A stretch of 64,000 nucleotides of DNA from an uncultured Prevotellaceae bacterium (lineage in GTDB: Bacteria; Bacteroidota; Bacteroidia; Bacteroidales; Bacteroidaceae), in the NCBI GenBank assembly GCA_900315105.1, contig OMXX01000017.1, positions 26,967 to 90,966 of the forward strand, read 5' to 3'. The position numbers were made by a program, and so were the translations under genes. Below are positions 24,297-32,354 of this stretch, in pieces. The notes under the pieces were generated by a model that was not told the origin of the DNA, searched no databases, and was given only the letters and a program-made list of their open reading frames with translations. Position 1 is the first letter of the stretch; the number at the start of each line of letters is the position of its first letter.

Positions 24297-24744
24297 GGTA
24301 TGATGTCAACGAATGCAGTATGATAATAACTATAAAGCAGTAAACAAAAATCAGAAAAAAAACACATCCCGGAAAACGTGTCGGTAACAGGTAACGGGTA
24401 ACAATAAGGAAATGAGTGTAGCTGAAGCCCTATATTTTTAATTTCTATATATAATAAGGTATATAAACTCCTTAGAATAATTCCGTAAAATTTTTGGCCA
24501 TACACTCAATTCCTTATTGTTACCTGTTACTTGTTACTGGTCGTGGCTTGGCTAGCTTGCTGTGGTAGTCTAAGGTAAAGAGAATGAGGCTGTTAGCGTA
24601 AAGTGGAAAGTTGGATATAGGCGCCCGATAGTCTCAATAACATAACAGCAAGCATTAATTCTGGGCAGATTCACCTTGTTTTTCCCCTGATTTTGTTTAC
24701 AGCTTTTTAGTTATTATTATACTGCATTCGTTGACATCATACTG
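24297..24744. mobile_element. MITE-like element with ~65-bp terminal inverted repeats
   Basis: The left end TATGATGTCAACGAATGCAG (from 24299) reappears inverted at the right end (to about 24742). Similarity continues for about 65 nt with a few mismatches (ATAATAACTA, GTAAACAAA, ATCAG). Inside is a second inverted pair made of TTGTTAC-type heptamer arrays (24383-24422 and 24503-24538). There is no ORF of credible coding content. The size of about 450 bp fits a non-autonomous element or a large imperfect hairpin. No flanking target duplication was established. Confidence 0.5.
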
Positions 24745-24801
24745 AATTCGTTTACTCCACATGGAAAACGATGTAAAGACGCGAAAATTGCTCTGGAACC
24801 C

Positions 24802-24926
24802 CTCCAATGCAGTTCCGTTGTACCTCCGTTATAAATCCGTTATAAGTCCGTTGATGCTCCATCGATGGGAGCGAACCTAAAGCGAAGGTATAGCGAAGGC
24901 AGAACGAAGGCATAGCGAAGGCACGA
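24802..24926. repeat. Inverted 11-nt-period array around a CTCCATCGATGGGAG centre
   Basis: Left units CTCCAATGCAG, TTCCGTTGTAC, CTCCGTTATAA, ATCCGTTATAA, GTCCGTTGATG. Centre CTCCATCGATGGGAG. Right units CGAACCTAAAG, CGAAGGTATAG, CGAAGGCAGAA, CGAAGGCATAG, CGAAGGCACGA. The centre and first right units are identical to the array at 34258-34371. A TTGTTAC-type heptamer array (24944-24964, inverted) follows at once. Confidence 0.85.
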
Positions 24927-25232
24927 CATCGTTTCTACCCTGCGGTAACAAGTAACAGGTAACAATAAGGAAATTAGTGTTAGCGTATCTCATTTCAGAC
25001 ATAGCACCCCCCATCTGGATGTTCTCTGTTGGGTGTCGGGCTTTGGCTTTGTTATTCGCATAGCTCATCAAGCTGAAGCAAGTCGTAGAACTTACGTTGT
25101 TTATTCAACGCAAAGGCGAGAAGGCGCAATCTCGTTTGTCCATTGGCATACGATTTTCACGGTTTTATTGAAAAAATGCCATGCACACATATAAAAATAT
25201 AGAAAAAATATGGCGATATGAGAAATAATTAC

Positions 25233-25240
25233 TATCTTTG
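25233..25240 (+). promoter_or_regulatory. -7 box of the VTC operon
   Basis: TATCTTTG followed by C. No clear TTTG at -33. It opens a leader of about 215 nt. Confidence 0.55.
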
Positions 25241-25321
25241 CATTCGCCAAACCCGGGGGGACATGCGCCAGCCTTGGGGCTGACATGCACTTTTGACTTC
25301 ATGCGAGGTGCTACGCACGTT

Positions 25322-25412
25322 GTCATTCGTCATTCGCCAAAACCGGGTGACGGGTGTTGGGTGATGGGTATTGGTGGCACTAACCTCTAACCCCTAACCT
25401 CTAACCTAAAAA
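25322..25412 (+). repeat. Successive heptamer arrays filling the VTC leader
   Basis: Three different arrays in a row: GTCATTC, GTCATTC, GCCAAAA (25322-25342); GGGTGAC, GGGTGTT, GGGTGAT, GGGTATT (25345-25372); CACTAAC, CTCTAAC, CCCTAAC, CTCTAAC, CTAAAAA (25378-25412). All keep an exact 7-nt period. The last ends about 40 nt before the ATG. Upstream, CATTCGCCAAA occurs at 25241 and again at about 25332. Confidence 0.75.
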
Positions 25413-25455
25413 TCTCTAACCTAAAATATTGGATTTAAATTATTCGACTAACGTA

Positions 25456-26205
25456 ATGACAGAAGTGATAAAACTGTTTGAACCGATCTCCTTGGAACAG
25501 ATGTCGGGGGTGAAGCTGATGAACCGTACAGATACGAAGTTCGTCACTACTACCGAGCGTCTGCAACAGCTTTTGCAGATGGCGCGGAATGACTACTATG
25601 TGCAGGAGATTGACGGTGAGCGTAATTTGGAATACGACACCACGTATTTCGACACCAAGCAGTTTGATATGTATAACAATCATCAGTGGAATCACGTAAA
25701 CCGTCAGAAAATCCGTTTCCGTACCTACTGCATCAGTGGACTTCAGTTCATGGAGGTCAAGACAAAGAACAACCACGGACGCACGAAGAAGAAGCGCATT
25801 GAGGTGAAGGACATGAATGTGGCGGAACAGCAGAAACGCGAGTTCCTTGGCAAGAACCTGCGATATAGTGTTGATTCCCTGCAACCCACGCTGAATAATC
25901 ATTTCAGGCGTATCACGCTGGTGAACAAAGCAAAGACCGAGCGCCTTACGATTGACAGCAGCCTGTGCTTCCACAACCTTGTGAGCGGCATCGACAGAGA
26001 TATGGGCAATCTGGTGATTATCGAACTGAAACGTGACGGATTGCAACCCTCACCTATTCTGGAGATGCTGCGACGCCTACACATCCATCCGCATGGTTTC
26101 TCAAAATACTGCATGGGCTCGGCACTCACCAATCCCAAACTGCAAGTACATCGTTTCAAGCCGAAATTGATAGAGATAAGGAAGATAATAAATAATAAAA
26201 AATAA
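25456..26205 (+). CDS. VTC-domain polyphosphate polymerase-like protein
   Basis: A 249-residue cytosolic protein related to the VTC4 catalytic tunnel domain (CYTH superfamily). It shows KLMNRTDTKFV, YDTTYFDTKQFDMYNNH, KIRFRTYCISG and FMEVKTKNNHGRTKKKRIEV, rich in the Arg/Lys that line the phosphate tunnel, and the acidic metal-binding IELKRDG near the end. A TTG at 25429 in frame could extend it by nine residues, but the ATG at 25456 starts the family-like MTEVIKLFEPISLEQMSG. It is followed after 5 nt by the DUF4956 membrane protein, its usual partner; a CotH-type kinase, the third common partner, is absent here. Confidence 0.85.
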   Translation: MTEVIKLFEPISLEQMSGVKLMNRTDTKFVTTTERLQQLLQMARNDYYVQEIDGERNLEYDTTYFDTKQFDMYNNHQWNHVNRQKIRFRTYCISGLQFMEVKTKNNHGRTKKKRIEVKDMNVAEQQKREFLGKNLRYSVDSLQPTLNNHFRRITLVNKAKTERLTIDSSLCFHNLVSGIDRDMGNLVIIELKRDGLQPSPILEMLRRLHIHPHGFSKYCMGSALTNPKLQVHRFKPKLIEIRKIINNKK

Positions 26206-26210
26206 TCATA

Positions 26211-26888
26211 ATGCAAGAATTTTTTTCAATAGGTTTCTACGACACCCTGATAAGGTTTGCTGTCTGTATCTTAGTTAACTGGAGCATCGTACACTTCCTG
26301 TATTTCAGGAAAAGCCACCGACGCGACTTCTATTTCACCTTCGTCATCATCTCCATCGCCATCTTCTTCCTCGTCTATCTCATGATGGGCATGGATCGTG
26401 GAAAGGCAACAATGGGCGTGGGACTCGGTCTCTTCGGCATCTTCTCCATCATGCGATACCGCACCGACACAATGCCGGTACGCGAGATGACATACCTCTT
26501 CGTGGTCGTATGTCTCTCTGTAGTGCATGCCATGGCCGTCTCCCTCGGCGTTGACAGCGAGGGACAGATGCTCGGCACTCCGCTTCCAGAACTCATCGCC
26601 ATCGACGTCATCGTCTTCGTCGGTATCGTCATCTTCGAGATGGTGCTTAAAAACGAGACATCCAAGATTGTGCAGTACGACCGCATCGAGCTTGTCAAGC
26701 CCGAGAACCGCGACAAACTCATTGCCGACCTTGAGGAGCGTCTTGGTTTGAAGGTTATCGACGTGAAGGTAGGGGCTGTTGACTTCCTCCGCGACATGGC
26801 GGTGCTGCGTGTGTATTACGAAGGTACCGACGACAAGGAACTCAACAACAAGATTAGAATCAAGGACTCTGACTATGCGAATGTATAA
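26211..26888 (+). CDS. DUF4956 membrane protein
   Basis: 225 residues with four predicted membrane helices in the first 145 residues (DTLIRFAVCILVNWSIVHF, FTFVIISIAIFFLVYLMMG, MTYLFVVVCLSVVHAMAVSL, AIDVIVFVGIVIFEMVL). A cytosolic tail of about 75 residues (KPENRDKLIADLEERLGLKV) resembles a small regulatory alpha/beta domain. The motif GVGLGLFGIFSIMRYRTDTM between helices 2 and 3 is strongly family-typical. DUF4956 and VTC proteins are regularly adjacent, suggesting a membrane complex for polyphosphate synthesis or translocation. The 3' end overlaps the next ORF. Confidence 0.88.
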   Translation: MQEFFSIGFYDTLIRFAVCILVNWSIVHFLYFRKSHRRDFYFTFVIISIAIFFLVYLMMGMDRGKATMGVGLGLFGIFSIMRYRTDTMPVREMTYLFVVVCLSVVHAMAVSLGVDSEGQMLGTPLPELIAIDVIVFVGIVIFEMVLKNETSKIVQYDRIELVKPENRDKLIADLEERLGLKVIDVKVGAVDFLRDMAVLRVYYEGTDDKELNNKIRIKDSDYANV

Positions 26889-27624
26889 AGCGCTACTTAT
26901 ATTGGCTATGACAGCATCATGCCTGACATCTATGGCGCAGAGCGAATCGGGACTTCTCCTTGAAGCAGAGGCTGAGAAGAAACTCTCGAAGAAGTTCAGC
27001 GTCGCCCTTGAGGCTGATATGCGCACGCGCAACGACTTCAAGACCATGGATCGCTGGAGCATCGGCATCGGGGGCGAATATAAGCCCGTCAAGCAACTCA
27101 AACTCGGGGCTGGCTACACTCTGCTCAACACCAACTTCCGCGAGGGCATCAGCTATAAGGCCGATGGCAACTACAACAATTGGCGTCCGTCATACTGGGG
27201 TGTGCGCCATCGTTTCAATGTATCAGCATCGGGAACGTATAAGTTCCGAAATAACCTGCGTATCTCCCTGCGTGAGCGCTGGCAATACACCTATCGTCCG
27301 GAGAAAACCGTGCATCGATGGGACTTTGACAACTCATGGTGGGAGGAAAAGGTACGCTCATCCAAGGGTAAGAGCCAACTGCGCTCACGCCTGCAAGTGG
27401 AATACGACAAGAAACATGCCCTCATGACGCCATTCGCAAACGTGGAGCTGTATAACTCGTTGGCAATAGAGAAGGTACGCTACACCGTAGGCACCGACCT
27501 CAACATCTCTAAGCGCCACACCTTCTCCGTGTTCTACCGCTTCCAGGATATGCACAACACCTCTCCTGACGACTACGATCCCGATATGCACTATATCGGA
27601 GCAGGGTATAAGTTTAGTTTCTAA
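26875..27624 (+). CDS. DUF2490 outer-membrane beta-barrel protein
   Basis: 249 residues. The signal peptide (MRMYKALLILAMTASCLTSMAQ) is followed by a barrel of about twelve strands typical of DUF2490: LLLEAEAEKKLSKKFSVALE, KQLKLGAGYTLLNTNFRE, ISLRERWQYTYRP, with the last strand MHYIGAGYKFSF ending in Phe. The start (ATG at 26875, or 26881) lies inside the DUF4956 gene, giving a 14- or 8-nt overlap and likely coupling. Longer in-frame extensions upstream are antisense-like noise. Role unknown; position suggests outer-membrane work for the VTC/DUF4956 system. Confidence 0.82.
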   Translation: MRMYKALLILAMTASCLTSMAQSESGLLLEAEAEKKLSKKFSVALEADMRTRNDFKTMDRWSIGIGGEYKPVKQLKLGAGYTLLNTNFREGISYKADGNYNNWRPSYWGVRHRFNVSASGTYKFRNNLRISLRERWQYTYRPEKTVHRWDFDNSWWEEKVRSSKGKSQLRSRLQVEYDKKHALMTPFANVELYNSLAIEKVRYTVGTDLNISKRHTFSVFYRFQDMHNTSPDDYDPDMHYIGAGYKFSF

Positions 27625-27631
27625 GAAGAAT

Positions 27632-27843
27632 CGGCCTCTCCCCCCGCCCTCTCCCGTAGAGAGGGAGCCGATTCGAGAACATCGGAGTATGTGGTAACCA
27701 GAGAGCCGATAGGGTAGATTCAAAATAGAAAAATAATAATGAATAATTGAAATGAATATTCTATCAAAAATACTATATGGGAAAATAGACGTCTTTTCGC
27801 ACTCCGGCTCCCTCTCTACGGGAGAGGGCGGGGGGAGAGGCCG
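27632..27843. repeat. Perfect 39-bp inverted pair of the GC palindrome flanking the next gene's start
   Basis: 27632-27670 and 27805-27843 are exact reverse complements over 39 nt (ends CGGCTCCCTCTCTACGGG and GCGGGGGGAGAGGCCG). The first follows the DUF2490 stop. The second lies inside the coding sequence of the carbohydrate-binding lipoprotein. Perfect identity suggests recent duplication or gene conversion. Confidence 0.88.
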
Positions 27844-28990
27844 TTATTGGTGTGTTATTTTGGTTCTTGCCTTGGTGTTTTCTGCTTGTCAATCCGACGA
27901 CACCGATTTCAGCGCCTATACAGAGGAAAAGCCCGCTCAATCTACTGACTGCACCATCTACATAGCGTATAATGGAAACAGCGTCACCGTTACAGGCGAT
28001 GACAAGGGGCTCGTAATCGCTAATGGGGCACACGTCACGGTGAATGCCACCGACCATGCAGACTCCCTCCTTCTCGTGCTCAGCGGAAACAGCGACAACG
28101 GATCGCTGCTCGTCTATAGGCAAAAGAAATTCGGCATACAGCTCAATGGCGTGACGCTGAACAATGCCACAGGACCAGCCGTCAACAACCAGTGTAAGAA
28201 GGCGTTATACCTCTATGTAAATAATGGAACTGCAAATACGCTTACCGATGGCACGTCATATACTGACATCACCAATGCTGGTGGGCAGACCATATCCCAG
28301 AAAGGCGCCCTCTTCAGTGAGGGACAGATGCACCTCATGGGCGCTGGCACACTCAACGTAACGGGAAATTGTCGCCATGCCATAGCCTGCGATGACTATA
28401 TCACTATTGACGACAATCTCACACTCAATGTCAAGTCCTCCACAGGTAGCGGAATAAAGGTCAATGACGGATTGTGGATCAATAACGGAAATATAGACAT
28501 CAAGGTAACAGCCGATGCAGCACGTGGCATCAAGTCCGACTCCGTAGTTGTCATCAACGGCGGTAACACCACCATCACCACAAGCGGTGACTGCGTTTAC
28601 GACAAGGAAGAGGACGACTTCAGCAGCGCAGCATGTATCAAATGCGACCACGATTTCACTATGAGCAGCGGCACCCTCACCATGACAAGCAGCGGCGATG
28701 GCGGCAAAGGCATCAACTGCGAGACTAAGGTGATGTTCAGCGGAGGCACCCTCACAGCCGTAACTACGGGCGACAACGAAGACGGCAAGCCGAAGGCAGT
28801 AAAGGCAATGACAGGTATCTTAGTTAGTGGAGGCAGCTTTTCTGCGAAGGTCAGCAAGAGCTGGGCATGCGACAGTGGCTACGGCGATGACACCACCTCC
28901 GATTCCGACCGCCTCGACCATTGCGTCACCGTCGAGGGCAGCCCGAAGGAGAGCAGCATAGCCAAGAAAAGCGTTGTAATCAACTACTGA
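27752..28990 (+). CDS. Carbohydrate-binding (Cthe_2159-type) lipoprotein with repeat-derived signal-peptide insertion
   Basis: 412 residues. The N-terminus MNILSKILYGKIDVF is followed by about 14 residues encoded by the palindromic repeat (SGSLSTGEGGGRGR), then the hydrophobic core YWCVILVLALVFSACQSDD with its lipobox FSAC. The repeat thus sits in the n-region of the signal peptide, lengthening it without destroying it. The mature part is a right-handed beta-helix-like domain with repeated GLVIANGAHVTVNA, GIQLNGVTLNN, GIKVNDGLWINNGNIDIKV and SSGTLTMTSSGDGGKGINC units, as in the polygalacturonate-binding Cthe_2159 family (PF14262). It follows VTC/DUF4956/DUF2490, a known neighbourhood of that family. 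Surface glycan binding is the likely role. Confidence 0.82.
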   Translation: MNILSKILYGKIDVFSHSGSLSTGEGGGRGRYWCVILVLALVFSACQSDDTDFSAYTEEKPAQSTDCTIYIAYNGNSVTVTGDDKGLVIANGAHVTVNATDHADSLLLVLSGNSDNGSLLVYRQKKFGIQLNGVTLNNATGPAVNNQCKKALYLYVNNGTANTLTDGTSYTDITNAGGQTISQKGALFSEGQMHLMGAGTLNVTGNCRHAIACDDYITIDDNLTLNVKSSTGSGIKVNDGLWINNGNIDIKVTADAARGIKSDSVVVINGGNTTITTSGDCVYDKEEDDFSSAACIKCDHDFTMSSGTLTMTSSGDGGKGINCETKVMFSGGTLTAVTTGDNEDGKPKAVKAMTGILVSGGSFSAKVSKSWACDSGYGDDTTSDSDRLDHCVTVEGSPKESSIAKKSVVINY

Positions 28991-29135
28991 TTTATTATTC
29001 GTCAATTTACTAATTACTATTTATATACTATTTGATTGATGTGCTGTTTTCGTTAATCAATAGTTTTAAATAGAAGAATGGAGAAATTGAAATAGTAAAT
29101 ATGAAAAGGAACTTGCGTCGCATTATTGGCATGCG

Positions 29136-29199
29136 AGTAAATAGTAAATATTATGGAATAGTAAATAAATAGTAATTAGTAAATAGTTAAATAGTAAAT
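29136..29199 (+). repeat. AGTAAAT heptamer array upstream of the Sel1 gene
   Basis: Units AGTAAAT, AGTAAAT, ATTATGG, then AGTAAAT, AGTAATT, AGTAAAT, AGTAAAT with small interruptions, ending 8 nt before the ATG at 29208. The same unit in the same orientation relative to the gene precedes the EIIC gene (37480-37516, minus). Confidence 0.65.
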
Positions 29200-29207
29200 A
29201 AAAATAT

Positions 29208-29840
29208 ATGAGCGATAAATTTGCAATAAATACTATCAAACATCCATCCATTAGGGAAGGCATGTTCAGGCTTTCTTTCCTGCTGTTTTTGCTGTCATTT
29301 AGTGTCTCCCTCTCTGCCCAGAACGCAGATAAGATCTACAAGGAGGCGAAGGCACTCTACGATGCAAAGGACTACACCCAGGCAGTACCCAAGCTCAAGG
29401 CAGCAGCAGAGAAAGGACACAAGAAAGCCCAGTATCGTCTGGGACGGTGCTATGAGAAAGGGCGCGGAGTAAGCAAGGACGAGACCGCTGCCTTCCAGTG
29501 GTACACCAAATCTGCTGCACAGGACTATGCCAAGGGACAGTACGCTCTGGGCAACTGCTACAAGGAAGGCATCGGAACGGCAAAGGACCACAAGAAAGCC
29601 GTGGAATACTTCACCAAGGCAGCGCAGAACGACAATGCCGATGCCCAGTATCAGTTAGGCAAGTGCTATCTGAAGGGCAAGGGTGTGGCAGCCGATGCAA
29701 AGAAAGCCGCCTCATGGCTCAAGAAAGCCGTGAGCAACGAGAAAGACGGTAAGGACATCATTGCCAAGATCCGCAAGAAAGCCGCAGAAGGCGACGAGGA
29801 TGCCAAGAACATCATGAAGCTCGCAGGCGTCAACCCCTGA
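29208..29840 (+). CDS. Exported TPR/Sel1-repeat protein
   Basis: 210 residues. The first 18 (to HPSIREG) come from a repeat-like segment, then MFRLSFLLFLLSFSVSLSAQ is a clear signal peptide, so ATG at 29262 is an alternative start. The mature protein has one TPR-like pair (KIYKEAKALYDAKDYTQAVP) and about three Sel1 repeats (GHKKAQYRLGRCYEKGRGVS, DYAKGQYALGNCYKEGIGTA, DNADAQYQLGKCYLKGKGVA). Sel1 proteins are protein-protein interaction scaffolds; the partner is unknown. The sequence at 29230-29266 (ACATCCATCCATTAGGGAAG) resembles the repeat in front of the GGDEF gene at 59838-59872. Confidence 0.85.
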   Translation: MSDKFAINTIKHPSIREGMFRLSFLLFLLSFSVSLSAQNADKIYKEAKALYDAKDYTQAVPKLKAAAEKGHKKAQYRLGRCYEKGRGVSKDETAAFQWYTKSAAQDYAKGQYALGNCYKEGIGTAKDHKKAVEYFTKAAQNDNADAQYQLGKCYLKGKGVAADAKKAASWLKKAVSNEKDGKDIIAKIRKKAAEGDEDAKNIMKLAGVNP

Positions 29841-29882
29841 CAATATTAATACATGCTTCAGCTTATTGGAGTTTTAAAAACA

Positions 29883-29922
29883 ATGCCGCTTATGGAATCC
29901 GTAATGAAACCATAAGCGGCGT
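29883..29922. terminator. ATGCCGCTTATGG-type hairpin, bidirectional terminator
   Basis: ATGCCGCTTATGG...ACCATAAGCGGCG with TTTATTTTTTATG on the right and AAAAACA on the left. It lies between convergent Sel1 and fimbrillin-like genes. Near-identical stems occur at 11971-12015 and 34935-34967. Confidence 0.75.
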
Positions 29923-29972
29923 TTATTTTTTATGTGAATTGATTATAGCTGTTTGCAATTAATTTCCAATTC

Positions 29973-30953
29973 TTAATCAGCATCCGCATTAATGCTAATC
30001 GGATCTCCCCATTCGCTATCCACCGTTACAGAGGCATCTGCACCATCCGACTGAAAGAAACTGCCTGTGACAGAGGTTTTGGAATTAATCCTCATTTGAA
30101 TACCCTCGATGTTGCGGGTAAGCAAAAGCTCGTCGGCACTATTATAGAACTCGAACTTCGCATTGATGGTATTCTCCAAGGCTGGAAGGAACACATGACT
30201 ATACACGTTTGACATCATACCCGCAGACGATTTCCAGTTGTCGATGTTCACCATAGAAGTGGAATACGTAGTAGCATCCATACCAATCTGATTTCTTAGG
30301 TCATATTTAGAACTGACACCTGTCAGAGTAAGTTTGAATTTGGATACCTCCGCAGGAACCACATCAGAGGAAGTAAAGTTCACCATAGCCACGCAACGCG
30401 TCAGCTTACAGCTCACCGCCTTACGTTTATTCTTCGTAATCACCACCTCATCGCTATAACTGAAGCTATCCGTTACATGATTGTTATAACCTTGAATGCT
30501 GCCGTCTGTACCCACGGAAATAGGGTTGCTTTTTTTCTCGTTATGAGCGAATATCATCAGACGATAAGTACCCGGTTCAAGGTTCACTGAGAGCGTACCG
30601 AAAGAATTGCCGCCCCCGTTAATCTGTTCTGAGTTATACACAATCGTCTCACCCTTCATTATGACATACTGCACCCTGCTTGCGCAGTCACCCAGAGGTG
30701 TCGATGAGGCACGCGTTATCTCGCTCTGCGTCTGTGAGAAAGAACAGGACACATACAATTCACCCGTTTCCTTTGCAGAGACCTCAGTTTCATCACTGTC
30801 ACTCTCTGGCAATATTGCCTTCTCGCAGGAAGTAAAGAAATAGGTAATGAACAATGCACAAATAAGTGCCATAATAAAAGAGGCTACGAGACGCAGAAAC
30901 GGAGAGATTCTGAATGCGTCATACACTTTGAAAAGGAAACTCTTTGAATTCAT
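29973..30953 (-). CDS. Fimbrillin-like / Mfa2-FimB-type lipoprotein
   Basis: 326 residues (ATG at 30953; the frame continues upstream without a credible start). An N-terminal hydrophobic segment ends at a lipobox-like FTSCEKA (Cys near residue 41). This is followed by two beta-sandwich halves of the kind seen in FimB/Mfa2 anchors and fimbrillins: RVQYVIMKGETIVYNSEQ, GTLSVNLEPGTYRLMIFAHN, then KLTRCVAMVNFTSSDVVPAEVSKFKLTLTGV. KLTRCVAMVNF with its conserved Arg, and the PGTYRLMIFAHN strand, are the best family markers. No other fimbrial gene is adjacent, so it may be a stand-alone adhesin. Promoter at 31070-31101. Confidence 0.72.
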   Translation of the reverse strand: MNSKSFLFKVYDAFRISPFLRLVASFIMALICALFITYFFTSCEKAILPESDSDETEVSAKETGELYVSCSFSQTQSEITRASSTPLGDCASRVQYVIMKGETIVYNSEQINGGGNSFGTLSVNLEPGTYRLMIFAHNEKKSNPISVGTDGSIQGYNNHVTDSFSYSDEVVITKNKRKAVSCKLTRCVAMVNFTSSDVVPAEVSKFKLTLTGVSSKYDLRNQIGMDATTYSTSMVNIDNWKSSAGMMSNVYSHVFLPALENTINAKFEFYNSADELLLTRNIEGIQMRINSKTSVTGSFFQSDGADASVTVDSEWGDPISINADAD

Positions 30954-31069
30954 AGCTATCAGATAATAAGAACCTAATGAATAATAGAAATAAATGTATT
31001 TATGGCAGTAGAAGGCTTCATGAAACCGCCTCTGCAAGACATCAACCCATTCTCAAGTGATATCGGGAG

Positions 31070-31101
31070 CAAAGATAAGAAATTTTGAGCGCAAAAGCAA
31101 A
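31070..31101 (-). promoter_or_regulatory. Promoter of the fimbrillin-like gene
   Basis: On minus: TTTG (31098-31101), 20 nt spacer, TATCTTTG (31070-31077). Confidence 0.65.
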
Positions 31102-31162
31102 TTTTTTCGTAACTTTTTTCAGAAAAAATTTTTTTCTCCGAAATAGGGGGCTGTCATCTTTT

Positions 31163-31272
31163 AAATTTTCACTTGCTTTAGCTCGTTGAGCCTTGCGAAA
31201 AATTCAATATGGCCGCATCTCTAGTGCTAAACTGACAAAATTTTTCGCAAAGCTCAACACGCTACGCAAGTT
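31163..31272. repeat. Inverted repeat with TTGxxxAGC units
   Basis: Left arm TTGCTTTAGCTCGTTGAGCC then TTGCGAAAAATT. The right arm (about 31238-31272) is its reverse complement with few mismatches. A related single arm lies at 34843-34875 (TTGCATAGC, TTGTTGAGC, TTGCGAAAA), showing a 9-nt period. Intergenic, no ORF. Confidence 0.6.
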
Positions 31273-31369
31273 CCCTATCTTACCAATCTATTGTCAGTAA
31301 AAAGTACCTTGCTATTTGCTATTTAGGCATTTCATAGAACTAACGTTAGTTCCCACTTTCATCTTTAAT

Positions 31370-31960
31370 TCATAGCTTTACCCCATATCCGAGGGTGAGC
31401 ATGATTGTGCGGTTCTTTGATGTGATACCATCCAGATCCATGACATTTGTCGTACCGAGGTTATAGCGGAGATCGAAACAGATGTTTTTGTATTCGTATG
31501 CAAGACCGAGGGGTAGGGAGAGGTTTACCTTTCTTGCCTTGAAGTCAGGCTTGCCGATGACGAACTCTGGTTGGATGCCGCATTTGACGGAAAGTCCGAT
31601 GCGCGTTTTGAAGACAGCGAGCAACGGTATGTTGATGTTGTCATATTTCACCTTGTCATATTCTTTTGAATCGCTCGGCAGGTCGTATCGCTCGCCTTGC
31701 TGACTGTATAACGCACCTCCGTTAATGGCGAATAGGTCGCTGAGCTGATATTCACCTTCTACGCCTAAGACAAGTCCGGCCTTGAACTCGCTTTCTGTGT
31801 ATGCTATGGACTGCCCGTCAAAGTAACCGATTCCGCTATCTGCGAATTTAGAGAAATTGACACCTACACGTGGGTAGATGGTTAGTGTACCAGGTTCATT
31901 CTGTGCGAATGTCGCCATACTTACGATGGCGAGCATGATAGTGATGATTGTTTTCTTCAT
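31370..31960 (-). CDS. Small outer-membrane beta-barrel protein
   Basis: 196 residues with signal peptide (MKKTIITIMLAIVSMATFAQ). It is a PorT/OmpA-like eight-stranded barrel of the PF13568 kind: TIYPRVGVNFSKFAD, FKAGLVLGVEGEYQLSDLFA, INGGALYSQQG, VKCGIQPEFVIG and a last strand TIMLTLGYGVKL. Very common in Bacteroidota, with no specific function assigned. Stands alone. Confidence 0.8.
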   Translation of the reverse strand: MKKTIITIMLAIVSMATFAQNEPGTLTIYPRVGVNFSKFADSGIGYFDGQSIAYTESEFKAGLVLGVEGEYQLSDLFAINGGALYSQQGERYDLPSDSKEYDKVKYDNINIPLLAVFKTRIGLSVKCGIQPEFVIGKPDFKARKVNLSLPLGLAYEYKNICFDLRYNLGTTNVMDLDGITSKNRTIMLTLGYGVKL

Positions 31961-32354
31961 GTTAAATCTGAGTTTTTGTTCGGTTATTAAACGCTGACTT
32001 TAAAAGATATTGTGCAGTATAAGTTTTATTTTCTGTGAAGTTAAAATATTTAGATTGCGATGCAATAAAAAAGAGAAATGTAGCGTTACCCAAAAACAAA
32101 ATATCTGGCATAGCCGAAACTCTTATGTTTCTCCATCATTAGTCCGTCAATTCTCCATAGATACTCCATCGAAACTATGGAGTATGTATGGAGTATCTTC
32201 GGAGGAAGAACAAACCTAAAGCATAGAAAAATCTCCTTCTCTCAGCACTAAAGATAAAGTGTCTAAAAGCTAAGAGAAGGGGAGGTTAGAGGGTACAAAA
32301 TTCCCCACCGCCAAATAATTCACGAGGAAATTATGAAGGTGTGGGAAGATGCTA
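31961..32354. other. Intergenic stretch with an 11-nt-period inverted array
   Basis: Holds the array 32131-32204: CTCCATCATTA, GTCCGTCAATT, CTCCATAGATA, then CTCCATCGAAACTATGGAG as centre, then TATGTATGGAG, TATCTTCGGAG. A weak inverted pair of AGAGAAGG-type sequence surrounds 32235-32290. No gene is seen. Confidence 0.65.

Noticed and set aside
24018..24309. 82- and 87-codon minus-strand ORFs near 24061-24505
   Set aside because: AT-rich, no start context, overlapping inverted repeats. Only the MAKGKNT fragment looked protein-like and is listed as a remnant.
23061..25000. Integrated element with integrase or transposase
   Set aside because: Repeat-rich and gene-poor, but no recombinase, relaxase or transposase fragment was found.
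23248..25412. CRISPR-like array
   Set aside because: Repeats are 7 or 11 nt, contiguous and degenerate, without unique spacers, and no cas genes are present.
26271..27101. 276-codon open frame antisense to the DUF4956/DUF2490 genes
   Set aside because: His/Glu-rich antisense translation of a membrane protein gene; the sense frame has a recognised family and operon context.
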